Assembly (NCBI GenBank): GCA_949128115.1
Contig: OX421964.1
Span: 49,888,601-49,952,600, forward strand
Source: Anaspis maculata
Taxonomy: Eukaryota; Arthropoda; Insecta; Coleoptera; Scraptiidae
Reading direction: 5' to 3'
DNA: 64,000 nt
Positions 10,412 through 21,330 of this stretch are shown one piece after another; positions within the stretch are counted from its first letter, which is position 1; each line of letters starts with the position of its first letter. The position numbers were made by a program, and so were the translations under genes. The notes beneath the pieces were generated by a model that was not told the origin of the DNA, searched no databases, and saw only the letters and a program-made list of their open reading frames with translations.

Positions 10412-11354
10412 GGCCCGTATTCATATCCCCCTTTTAGTGTTAAAAGCGGTTTTAAAGATGCGCCTCTAACATTTCCGTATTCATACGTGGTTTTAGCGCG
10501 CCTCTATCATCACTTTAAATAGGCGTCTCTAAAGTCGTCTTAAAAGGGGATGTTTAGAGACGCGTCTATTCATATGTCTCTTTTACATGTCTTTAAGCGA
10601 CTTTGGATGGTCCCACGCATGCGTCAAGTTAGATGGGATCCAAATGTGCCAACAGGCGTGTTTTGAGTCCATTTAACCTAAAAGCTGTGCCGTGTGTTCT
10701 TGGGAAGTGTGACGAAAATCACATTTTTTTTCAAAAATATTGATTTAATTGAATTAATGAAGCATGCCGCCGAAATGCAGGAAGTGCGCAATGCTCTGGA
10801 TGTCCCTTTCGGTCATACTCCTTTACTATTTACTGTTCTCAAGACGGGGACGACTTACACAAAACAGTCGAAACAGGTGTTCACTTGATAAGTTAACAGA
10901 TCCAGGCCGCTATTCTTGAAACTGTGGAAGAAACTCCCTGAAAGTTTCATGCGAGGTTTTATGCAATCCGCAGTACATCAATGTGGCAAGAGTTGCCAGC
11001 ACTTCCGTTTTGCCAGGCGGAGCTGCTCGGGGTAAATCACTAGACAAAGAAAACAGATCCAGCTGGGCCGTGATTGGTGTATGTATCTACTTTCTCTATC
11101 TAGTGATCTACCTGGAGCGGCTCCCGGCGCAAAACGAAAGCGGCTTGGGGTTCTTGCCTACCTGCGTTCACCTTCGGGTAGGTAGTTTTGAGTACATTTC
11201 ACAACGTTGCCAAATCAACACCCCTTTTAGTTAGATGGGCCCTAACAGGAGGTAAAAGGTGGCCTATGAATACGACCGCTTTTATCAGGTAGCCGGGCGC
11301 TTTTTGTTAGAGGCATGCTAAATGTGGCTTAAAAGTGGGATATGAATACGGGCC
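10412..11354 (+). mobile_element. TIR element family A, copy 3 (943 bp)
   Basis: Same length and orientation as copy 1, with only scattered substitutions. It sits in the left arm of the compound palindrome; the mirror arm near 13160 has no insert. Flanking CCAAG on the left and CTTG on the right extend the inverted symmetry, so the exact duplication is unclear. Confidence 0.8.
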
Positions 11355-11573
11355 CTTGAGTTTTATGATGGCGGGATGCCACTTGGTAGATGTGTTGTTT
11401 CCATAGACGTTGTTTCATCCATTTTTTTTTATTGAAACTTAAAGCCATTAATACCAGCTGTTCTGGCGGCAATGGCGGCATATAGGTACAGGGTGAAAGG
11501 AAAATAAAAAGTTCAACATTTATTGTACCTCAAGAACCAAAATAGGTGCGAAGACATGTAAATCGTCATAATG

Positions 11574-12586
11574 CAGTGGCGCAGCCAGGATTTAGTCATG
11601 GGGGGGGGGCTAACGAACGCGAGCGAAGCGAGCTGCGCCAAAGGCGACCCCCCCCTCCCGGAAAAAGGGCCTTGGTCATCCTATTTTCGAGTATAATTAT
11701 TGTGGTACCAATGTTACCTACCTTAAATTGGAGTAGGTATTAAATTCAGTATTCCCCGGGTTTGCGGGGAAAATGACAGTAATAAATGGTAGTGATGACA
11801 CTTGCAAACTGACAGCTGCGCTGCGCGCACGTAGAAACGTCATACACGATCATTCGGCACATACAAACGATACCTACAGCCAAACGCAGCTGTTCACGAA
11901 ATACGGTTTTTCGTGCTCTTGTTAGATCTATTGATAGTGGCAGTCTGAACGATAATCGTTCGCTAACGAGTCGTTAGTGAACGAGAAGTTACAAAATAAG
12001 CCTGATAAGTAGGTGAATATACTTGCTTAAGGACGGAGTTGAATCGGTAAAATAAGCGTTGTGGAATCAATAATCCCTGTGGGTTCATTTCTTGACGGAG
12101 TCTTAGGTCTTTCTCGAAAGCTACAAGGATGCAGTTTGGTTTGAGCCCATTGGCATTTCCAACATCGAAAAATATTATTTAAATTTTTGGATGAATAATT
12201 GATTTTTGGGTTTTGGAAATGCCAATGGGCTCAAACCAAACTGCATCCTTGTAGCTTCCGGAAGAAACCTAAATGGTAAGATTCTGTCAAGAAATAAACC
12301 CACAGAGATTGATTCCGCAACGCTTATCTTACCAATTCAACTCCGTCCTTAAACCGGAAGAGTTTCTCTCTCCGCACCAATTGAAAAAAAAAACGCGCAA
12401 TCCAATCGCAGTGCAACTCTTACACAGAGAGACTAATGATCTATTTTCTAAATGATAAAGAAGGTAACAGTCGAACACAATAACTTTTTTATTTTGTTCA
12501 AAATTTTTCATTGCTTCGGTGAAAAAGCGAGACTGTCTGGGGGGGGGGCTATAGCCCCCTAGCCCCCCCCCCTGGCTGCGCCACTG
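11574..12586. mobile_element. hAT-type non-autonomous element, 1.0 kb, perfect 8 bp duplication
   Basis: The terminal repeats are CAGTGGCGCAGCCAGG and its exact complement. TCATAATG flanks both sides exactly (11566-11573 and 12587-12594). Internally there is a second inverted repeat (about 12021-12162 with 12212-12350), so the element can fold on itself. Homopolymer C/G runs lie just inside both ends. It interrupts the left arm of the compound palindrome. Confidence 0.88.
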
Positions 12587-13440
12587 TCATAATGAATTCT
12601 GATTTCATGGCCATGAAGTCGTCGTAAACTTAATTCAAATATCTTGAGCCGTTCTTGTAATATCTCCAAAAGACTGAAGTTGTTACCAGAAAAAAAGAAA
12701 AGTTTTTTCGTATATCGGAAAAAAGTTGACTGTGTTTTTTTTTAAATAGTTGGCCTAGAGAGTGTAACTCACTGTTATTTCATTTTAAACGTCTTTCATT
12801 ACGAGAACACCAAGTTTCGATTAAATATCTGAAGAACTACTGATGGACGGAAAACTATTTAGTTCTTTTGGTAACAACTTCAGTCTTCTGGAGATATTTC
12901 AGGAACGGTCCAAGATATTTGATTCAAGTTTACGATGACTTCATGGTCATGAAATTAGAAATATTTTTGGCGATTTACGTGAAGTCACCTATTTTGGTTC
13001 TTGAGGTACAAATGTTCAACTTTTTATTTTCTTTTCACCCTGCAAATGCCACCAGCATAGTTAGTATTGACGGCTTTGAAGTTTCAATCAAAAGAGAATG
13101 GATCAACCAACACACCTATCAAGTGGCATCCCGCCATTATGAAACGCAAGGTCTATGCAGTCTTGAGCATCAATCATCTGGACTATTCTACTTTTCTTGT
13201 TTTTTTGGCGGAGAAGGAGTGAACTGGCGATGAAGGCCCCAAGGACCTTTCTTGTAGACAATGAAATTTCCAACAATTTCAATACACTTTTTTCCTAAGT
13301 GACATCGTTCACAAGATAAACGCGAAAAGCTGATCCTCAAGTTCTTTCCGAGGTCACAACGTCGAAGCTCACCGGATTCTTGAGGACTTCAATATGTTAA
13401 ATTACATGGTTAACTGAGCTTATATACAAAAATCCGGCAG

Positions 13441-16400
13441 TAGGGTTGCCAGACGTCCCGATTTAGGCGGGACTGTCCCGCTTTTGATTTGTGTGTCCCG
13501 CGTCCCGCCAGCTCACTGAAATGTCCCGATTTTTTCAGTTTCGCCTATAAAGCTCTGATTATTTTTTATTTTCATTTTTCTAAATCAAGCGATTTTGAAA
13601 CAAAGAAACGTTCAACTAGTTGTGATTGTATGACAAAGTTTATTCACATGAGAGGATTGTATATTTATGTACTTATACAAAGAAATGAGATGGGGATTTA
13701 ATTGCAACTGAGTTTCGGGACGCAGAATCGTGTTTTCTGGTATTCCCCTGGATGCGCTGAGTGAGATACCTACTTATCTACTTACCTGACAGATTTTGAT
13801 TAGTGAAGTTGTAATATAAGTGATATAATATTTTACTTGAATTTTGAACAGGGTTTCAAAGAATTAACAGTAAAAAATGGGGATTCTCTGATTTATACAA
13901 TGGGTTTTTGTTTTTAGGGGCATGAGTACAGAGTGATCGAACAAATTTCTCCTCTCAAGGTAGGCCTTGATGTCCTCCGCTTGATATGTTTTCTCGCCAG
14001 ATTTTCAGTAATCATAGTAGGCGACTTGAGGAGGAATTTATTCGATCAGTCGTAAGTTTGGATTTGCCTATGGGATAGTGTTGCCGTCTAGAGTTAGACT
14101 TTCTAGACTCTTGTCTTGAAAAGGCATCAAGACTTAGACAATAAGACCTCTAGAAACTCTTGTCTTGAAATTTCTAGACAAGACAAGAGTAGGGCTGTCA
14201 AGATCAAGAGTCTTGATTAGACTCTTGAAAAAAAAATGGAAGAGAAAATCAGATATATTCTTCTCTGTTGATGGTTTTTATTGTTTACTGAATGTGTGAT
14301 TTGCTTGGAGAGTTATTACAGAGTTTATTGACATCATAAAATAACATAAATGAGGGTAAAAGGTATGACAAAATACTATTCAAAACTATATCTACTTGAA
14401 ATGAAAATGATTGCAATGGGTTCTTATACTATTATTCTTTTATTTGTTAAAATCAAAGTACAAAGATCACTACAGACGTTATTTCGTCTTGAAAGTCCCT
14501 TTTTTTCAAGAAAAAAAAATAGAATTTGGGAGTTTAAATTGGAAGAATAATGAAGTAATCAATCTGTTCTGCGCTTGCGCACTAGGCAGGCCATCATGTC
14601 ATTATGTATTGACCGTTGTTGTCAGGCTGTGTCTGATAGGCAGTCTACAGTCCATGAATATATACTAGTTACGATTTAAAATCAGGACAAACAAAACAAC
14701 CCAATGAAACATCTTTCTGTATAATTGTGAATTTTATATATCAGTAGAAGATAATTTGATTTTCGGTTTGTGGTGGAAGTTCACTATAAATTGATCAATT
14801 TTGCATCAGAGGACAGAAAAGCGTTGCCAAAGAGATGCAATATCGAATTCTGTTCTTGTCTTGTGATTATTATATTTACATGACATCTCCTTCATACTCT
14901 GTCTGTCTCTACTGTTTTTTCCGGTTCTCATGCGAAGGTTTCGTCCAAGTGATTTTTTTTTCAAAGGCTGCTCCAACATCTTCATTTCTAATTCTTTAAA
15001 AAATAGCTGCGCCTTCTCAGATCGCAACTTCTAAAAAATTAGGTCGCACGATAAGGCTTTTGGTCAATAGCTGCGAAACAAAGTGTTTCTCGCCATGCAA
15101 TACAGGAAACATGTATCAGACAACATGCTGCAGTCAGATATCATTTCAATGTACCAAGGCCAAATACCGATTAAGCTGGTGCTCTTTTCACAACTTGAGC
15201 AAAGTGAGTCTTCTTGCTTGCGTCAGGTTGACACAAGCGGGAATCTGACACAGGTCTGCAAACAGTCGGTATATTTTCGACAAAAATATTGGACCACGTC
15301 CACACCATGACATCTGGGAACTCTGGGTCCTGCTTAAACCCGATTATTTACATTTCTTCGTGCAGCAGCAATGTTTCGAACACCCACCAAACAGCAAAAA
15401 ATATTGAAGTTGATTGAATGACTTTTTTTTTGACTGTGACTCTTTTTCGTTGACTGTTTCTCGACGTTCATGTGGTAACCTGATACTGTTTTTGGATTGC
15501 TTATTCATTCGATTTGAGTCGATGGACTGCGGTCAGCTGCATTTCTGTTTCCTTTCGTGCGGTGCTAGATTTTTTTTAATACTTCTTAACTGAACAGTAG
15601 AGGGTTGAGTTGAATAGCTTCAGCTAGACTCCGCCCAATATTGAATCACCTACTTAATCAAAGTCTGTCTTAATTTTGTTTCCTTCTTAATCCAATAAAA
15701 AGACCATTTATTATTATTAACAATAATAGTTGACTATAATCTACTCAGGCATCAACCTACGGCAATAAGGTCGTATCTTGTAATTTTATATAAGACCCCA
15801 TTGCAGAAATACGCCCACTAACAGGTCAGGGGGTGCCAGTGGCAACCTTTTCTTAAAACACTCACACCAATGATAAATTTCAGTGTCATTAAAATGCACG
15901 TTTACCATCACGTACATCACTTCAGCGCATACATGAGAACGCATACCTGCAGAGTGCGGTAATTTCAATTTTGACGCACGAAGTGTCACTGTTAATGGCA
16001 ACTGTCAATCAATAATCGAAACGTAAACAAACATAACATCCTAACCATTCAACATTTAATATTGTTCAGAATGAAATGTTACGTGCCGTATGGCAAAAAG
16101 ACGCAGAAAAGATTCAGGTGATACGAAACACAACGAGCTGCAAGGCGATCACCAAAACAAGAGTGCTATTAGGTTAGGTCTGTCGAAACGTCAAATCGAC
16201 GTCAAGCGCTGTCAGCTGCCATATGCTTGACAACACGCACATCGTATTACAGTATTGTCAACTTGTTGTCGTGATATGAGATATGGCAACGTCCTACTTT
16301 CACAGGTATGCGCAGAAGCCTTTCGGGAAACGTGGATTGGGTCTTGGTTTTGAAATTTGAACGTACGATACCCAAGTAGAATATTTTATTGGAGCGCAGT

Positions 16401-16878
16401 CTCTATTCGAAGGGTGCTCCTTGCTCCTCACAATTGTCCTCACAATCTCTGCTTTTCTTGCTAAAAGATATTTATATTTCTGTCACGTATTTTTTTATTG
16501 GAAGAGGGGGTTTAATAGTAATTTAATTTCAAAAGTCTATCTAGACTCTTGAAAAATTTTCATCAAGAGTTAGAGTCTTGTCTTGAAATTTTGAAATTAT
16601 CTTGATATTTCAAGACAAGACAAGAGTGTGGCAACTCTTGTCTTGTCTAGACGGCATCACTACTGTGGGATTTGCTAAATACTGAATAAAAAAATGAAAG
16701 ATGCTACTTCAATTTATTGGTGTTTTTGAATTAGCATTATTATTATCATTACCCCGAAAAATTTTCGCCTGCGGCACCATTTTGCTTGCTTCGCTCGCAC
16801 CTTGAAATTGTCTTCTCACTATTTTTATCCAGAAATTCTTATGTCCCGATTTTGATTTTCAAAAATCTGGCAACCCTA
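13441..16878. mobile_element. hAT-type element, 3.4 kb, perfect 8 bp duplication
   Basis: The terminal repeats are TAGGGTTGCCAGA and its complement. TCCGGCAG flanks both sides (13433-13440 and 16879-16886). Most of its length is a second element (14076-16662). No transposase is recognisable in what remains, so it is non-autonomous or decayed. A 360 bp relative with the same ends lies at 52604-52963. Confidence 0.85.
14076..16662. mobile_element. hAT-type element nested inside another hAT element
   Basis: The ends are TAGTGTTGCCGTCTAGA and TCTAGACGGCATCACTA. The flanking 8-mers CTATGGGA (14068-14075) and CTGTGGGA (16663-16670) differ at one base. Subterminal regions are rich in the repeated word TCTTGTCTTGA and its complement, a plausible array of transposase-binding sites. 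The 2.6 kb interior is AT-rich and I found no transposase motif in it. Confidence 0.8.
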
Positions 16879-17152
16879 TCCGGCAGGGTTTCATTTTTGT
16901 TCGCTATTTGCGATCTCAGCATCTAAAATTCCTGGACTACTTCTGTTTATAACCAACTTTTCGTTATTTTCGGTTTCATAACTTTCAAGAGCTGTCTCAA
17001 ACTTAGAAAAAGACGTGACGTTTGTCCACACTTCATCATCATAGGTACCGATCGTCGAGACTACCGCATTTACCACCCGCTGTTGACATGACAGCCCGCT
17101 CGCAAAACGCCATCACAATAATTTCGCGTGTACCTTAAAAATATAAGTTGGG

Positions 17153-18729
17153 ACCACGGATGATTTTTCTTACTTACACGACCCACCACACAAGAGGAGG
17201 GGAGTATTGTGAACGCGCTAAAAATTGTTCTCGAAATTTCGACGGATATATTCGTTTTGAGGACTTCTATGACGATTAAGACATAATTCCAACGTGTGGA
17301 CCCATTTTCAAAATCGAGACGGTTTCGGTTTCCCGACGGTAATTTTTTCAAAATAGAATTTGCACATTCTGTGAATTTGAGAAAACTACAGTGCAAACTT
17401 CGTCATGGGGTGAGTGAGTTCCATAAAATATTCATTTTAGGTGCACAGTTGCACACATGCTGGAAATTCTTTGGTCGTAGGTAGTCATTACCTGACGACA
17501 ATGACTAGAGTGACTAGTTGACAATGTCATAGGCGTGAAAGATTTTTTGATTTGTGAAATTTTCTGATAAAACATAACTCGTGCAATGAAAATGCATCTA
17601 TAATTTTCGACTAATCACTACATGCACTCGTGCTCTTTCCCAACTAAACTTGCATTCGTGCACATTTTCTAAAAATTATCGGTAATTTTCATTGCACTTG
17701 TTATATTACTATACATACTTTACTTTACAAAATTTACCTACAACTTTTTTTCTAATTTCCCGACCCTCATAGGTAGTCCGACACTTTGAATCACCCTGTA
17801 TAAGTACATTTAGGAGTCCTTATGGAAGATTCAAATTGATAACCTTGTGTGACTTCCAGAACCATGGTAAAAAAATTCGTGAAGATTGAAAATCTTCTGC
17901 CGCGGTTTTTTTTTTCTGGAACTATGAGCAAGCACAACTGCTGTATAGACAATACAAATAGAGAAGACCATATGTTGTCACTACCGTCGTCACGGATATT
18001 GGGGAATCAAAAATCAGCCAACCTTTTTTTGAATGATGGATTCGCCTGGTTCCTACGCAACCGTAAAAATCCGTGACGACATACGGTCTTTTCTATTTGT
18101 ATTATCTATACATTGTAGGTAGGTACCGTTGCGGACTTTTTAAAGTGGACGACAGTTGACAGATTTTTCAGGATTCTGGCCTGAACGTCGCATGACAGGA
18201 AGCCAACTGATTGACACTGTCGTCCACTTTATTTTGGCCGCAATCGTACGTACCCACGCCAGGTAAAGGTATTATTTATTTATTTAGTTCAGTCCCAAAG
18301 GACATAAATAGCGCGGCTCTGATACCGATTCATAATTGTTTACGAGCCGCGATTTACATGGAATGTATTGTTGTTTACATTACACCATATACCTATGACA
18401 ATGGTCGTCAATGAGAGCAATGAGTGGTGCCGCGCTTACGTCTTAAACTAAAATTACGACTAAATTAGGCCGACTAAACCCTGCCTAGAATTTCACACTA
18501 CGCGAATAAATTTAGGACTTGACGACTGGCGTGACTGTCTGTACAGAGCGTCACATTTTGCTTGTTAATAGGATGTTTCGCCTATTTCTAGCAGATAAGG
18601 CGACACCTAAAAAGTCAAATTTTCAACATTTTTTGATGAATTTTCTTCAATTTCAACATTAATCCATCTTTTCCTGTCTATGCTAGGAATAGGCAAGACC
18701 TTCTAATCACAAACAATTTGAGACAATCG
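17153..18729. other. Non-coding DNA upstream of the DUF229 gene, small inverted repeats
   Basis: It contains a degenerate repeat at about 17290-17470, shared in direct orientation with 22430-22570 (common words CCGACGGTAATTTTTTCAA and CTACAGTGCAA/CTGCAGTGCAA). There are two short hairpin-like repeats, 17940-18000 with 18067-18115, and 18125-18160 with 18213-18252. No gene is recognised. Confidence 0.45.
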
Positions 18730-18767
18730 GTAAGTAAATACCACCATCAGGCCTTCTTATTTTCCAG
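18730..18767 (+). promoter_or_regulatory. Splice-site pair or 3' splice site in the 5' UTR of the DUF229 gene
   Basis: CGGTAAGTAA gives a strong donor at 18730. A pyrimidine-rich tract ending TTATTTTCCAG gives an acceptor at 18767, 19 bp before the start codon. Used together they would define a 38 nt intron, shorter than the 51-59 bp introns elsewhere in the window. The acceptor may instead serve an upstream non-coding exon. Confidence 0.4.
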
Positions 18768-18786
18768 ATCATTACACTCTAATGGC

Positions 18787-20769
18787 ATGGAAACTGGCGA
18801 AACACGATGGAGGGTACCGTCGCTTCTGCTGCTCCTCTTGATCTTATCTGCTGTTATACTTTTCATGGTGGACATCTTCCAGTTACAATTTTACATAACA
18901 CCCACCAAAATTCGAACCAAAATCGAAGACAAATACTCCAACCCCAACTTCATCAGAGGTTTCACCATCAAAACGCCCGGTTGTCGCATACCGTACATGG
19001 ATCCATTCGATGACCGAATCAAAAAGTTCATAAAGCAAGAACCGAAGATCAAATGCAATAATGGCAGACCGGCCCTGGTCGGATCAAATATGACATCGAT
19101 ATTTCTCATTGAATCGGCTTTAAACGAGTACAACGTTACTTCGGTGACTTGCTGTTACAGAGCTTTTTACCGCAGAGAACCTACCGAGTCGGAAAACGAC
19201 GATCGCGTGAAATACTCCAAGAAATGTGTGAAATTCAACAGAAGCACCAATATCAGCGATGAGTTCATCGAAGTCAGTTGTAAGTCTTCATCGGCGCCAA
19301 TCTACAAAGACTTTTTCTCGTTCGTTCCGATTAAAGCAGCCGCCAGTCCGACTCAGGCTCCGACTCGAAAACCTTTGAATATTTTAATGATTGGAATAGA
19401 CTCGGTGTCACGTATAAATTTCCATCGCCAAATGCCCAAAACTTTAAACTATTTGATACAAAATTTATCAGCAGTTGAGCTAATGGGTTACAATAAAGTT
19501 GCCGACAACACCCACCCCAATCTGGTCACGGTTTTGAGCGGCCTGAATGAGACTGAACTCCAAAAACTTTGTTGGAGTTCAGAAGTGGAGAAAAAAACCG
19601 TGTTCGATGCATGCCCGTTTATATGGAAAGAGTACAAAAAAAGACAATACGTGACGTCGTTTGGTGAGGATTGTACTTCGATGGGCATATTTAATTTAAG
19701 GTCGCGGGGCTTCAAGAAACAACCGACTGATTACATGTATGGGGTTTTTGATAGAATAAGCCAAAGGGAAATCGGCAATTCTCACGATATGAACGTGGAC
19801 CAATGTATGGGCAGTAGGATGACGTACAAAATCTTTTTGGATTACATCAAGAATTTCGTGGTGAAACTAGACGGTGCCGAATTGCCTTATTTCGGTTTCT
19901 TTTGGTCGTCTAGTTTGTCCCACGACTATTTGAACAAGCCTAAATGGGGCGATGGTGATTTCTACGAACTGTTCAAGTACTTTAATGAAAACAACCATTT
20001 GAATAATACTGTTCTGGTCGTGATGAGTGACCACGGTATCAGGTGGGGTGACATCCGGCAGACTTTCCAAGGCAAGATGGAGGAAAGACTTCCATTTGTA
20101 TTCATGGTGCTTCCAGATTGGTACACAAGACAATACAAAAACGCTTACAATAACTTGTTGAAAAACGCCCGACGGCTGACCACACCTTTCGATTTGCACG
20201 AAACCCTACTCGATCTTTCAGATCCGTTCAATTTGACAATTCCTCGTTCGTCTCCAGACTCGCGGAGCTTCAGCTTATTCGAAGAAATAAGCCCGAAACG
20301 TTCATGTGAATCAGCTGGGATTGCACCACATTGGTGCACTTGCCAGCAAAGCCAAGAAATATCGCTAAACGATTCGTTGGTGGTGTCCAGCGCACATTTC
20401 ACTGTGGACTACATGAATTTACAACTACAAAATTACGACCAGTGCGCTACTTTGCTGCTGGATGGCATTTCAGATGCTAGAATGATGAGCCCCGGTGGAA
20501 ACGTCTCAGGTAAGGGCCAAGTGGAGGATCTCATGATCACATTAAAGACTGTGCCTGGTGAAGGTGTGTTTGAGGCGACGGTCAGGGCTACGCCCGAACC
20601 TACTTTGACATATCACTACGAAATTATGGGTTCAATTAGCAGGCTGAATTTGTACAGGCAACAGAGTGTTTGCATCGCGGACTTCCATTTGAAACTGTAC
20701 TGCTATTGTAAGGATTTTAAAGAAATTGTTAATGACTGGAAGAGTGGAAATTTTAAGAAGAATCTGTGA
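18787..20769 (+). CDS. DUF229 family type II membrane protein
   Basis: An intact 660-codon single-exon frame. The ATG at 18787 is chosen because the frame has no earlier ATG (it opens upstream only from TTG) and because it follows the acceptor at 18767. Residues 1-10 are polar and about 11-32 are a hydrophobic anchor (LLLLLLILSAVILFMV), so the rest should be luminal or extracellular; about ten NxS/T sequons support this. Family motifs in order: NILMIGIDSVSRINFHRQMP, DNTHPNLVTVLSGL, FGEDCTSMGIFN, FFWSSSLSHDYLN, LVVMSDHGIRWGDIR, RLPFVFMVLPDW, TTPFDLHETLLDL, and a cysteine-rich APHWCTC tail. These are characteristic of Pfam DUF229, which has an alkaline-phosphatase/sulfatase-like fold; the IDS and SDHG motifs occupy metal-site positions. 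Substrate and enzymatic activity are unknown for the family. An out-of-frame ATG at 18782 opens a short overlapping upstream ORF. Confidence 0.93.
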   Translation: METGETRWRVPSLLLLLLILSAVILFMVDIFQLQFYITPTKIRTKIEDKYSNPNFIRGFTIKTPGCRIPYMDPFDDRIKKFIKQEPKIKCNNGRPALVGSNMTSIFLIESALNEYNVTSVTCCYRAFYRREPTESENDDRVKYSKKCVKFNRSTNISDEFIEVSCKSSSAPIYKDFFSFVPIKAAASPTQAPTRKPLNILMIGIDSVSRINFHRQMPKTLNYLIQNLSAVELMGYNKVADNTHPNLVTVLSGLNETELQKLCWSSEVEKKTVFDACPFIWKEYKKRQYVTSFGEDCTSMGIFNLRSRGFKKQPTDYMYGVFDRISQREIGNSHDMNVDQCMGSRMTYKIFLDYIKNFVVKLDGAELPYFGFFWSSSLSHDYLNKPKWGDGDFYELFKYFNENNHLNNTVLVVMSDHGIRWGDIRQTFQGKMEERLPFVFMVLPDWYTRQYKNAYNNLLKNARRLTTPFDLHETLLDLSDPFNLTIPRSSPDSRSFSLFEEISPKRSCESAGIAPHWCTCQQSQEISLNDSLVVSSAHFTVDYMNLQLQNYDQCATLLLDGISDARMMSPGGNVSGKGQVEDLMITLKTVPGEGVFEATVRATPEPTLTYHYEIMGSISRLNLYRQQSVCIADFHLKLYCYCKDFKEIVNDWKSGNFKKNL

Positions 20770-21330
20770 TGTTGATGATAGCTTCATATTATTATAGCCA
20801 GAGTTCATATCTTTATATTTACGATGGTTTTCAAAGTGTGTTCTGCATAACTGCATAGTCCGTATTTTGCAGTTCAAGTGATCAAACAAGCCAAGTTTAT
20901 TGTAACCCCAAAGGTTATTACCTCAATAGCAGAATTTTCGTAGTCTTCATTCATTTTATATTTTTATTTCTATGAACTTCAAGATTGTTCATTTATGTGT
21001 CCAACATTCATTTTCTATAGGTACTTTTATTTCTATGAACTTAAACGTGGAATAGTGTCAACGGAAGATTCGGGTTTCATCAAAAATGCAGAAGGGCTTT
21101 ACACTAACCTCTAAACTAGAAAAATAACATGAAACATGTATATTGAGAACTACTACTGCTACAGCGGAAGTTTATACTGCACCAACAGTACCAACACGTC
21201 TGCAAGTGTGAAGCCCGCATAAGCAATGATTAATGATTGCCGCATCGACTTTCGCTGGTAGCAGTATGTTCTTCAATGTGGAGGACTTGCATCGCGAATA
21301 ATAATAAATAAATTACTGTAAGAAACAATG
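20770..21330 (+). other. 3' UTR of the DUF229 gene with AATAAA signal
   Basis: The sequence after the TGA is AT-rich and has no further frame. The first canonical AATAAA on this strand after the stop is at 21303-21308, inside AATAATAATAAATAAATT, giving a 3' UTR of about 0.55 kb. Confidence 0.5.

Larger units (their letters stand above)
8256..17152. repeat. Compound palindrome, ~1.9 kb core expanded to 8.9 kb by insertions
   Basis: The left arm (8256 to about 12700) and right arm (about 12860 to 17152) match in reverse complement from CCCAACTTATATTTTTAAGG at the outer tip inward. The left arm carries four inserted elements (8473-9561, 9656-10153, 10412-11354, 11574-12586). The right arm carries one (13441-16878), with another nested in it. 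Subtracting these leaves about 0.95 kb per arm, in good agreement. The matching blocks between insertions are, for example, 9565-9655 with 13396-16930 and 10154-10411 with 13160-13395. Confidence 0.8.

Noticed and set aside
18718..18786. An extra 23-residue N-terminus for the DUF229 protein
   Set aside because: That extension starts at TTG and spans a strong splice donor and acceptor; the first ATG in frame is 18787.
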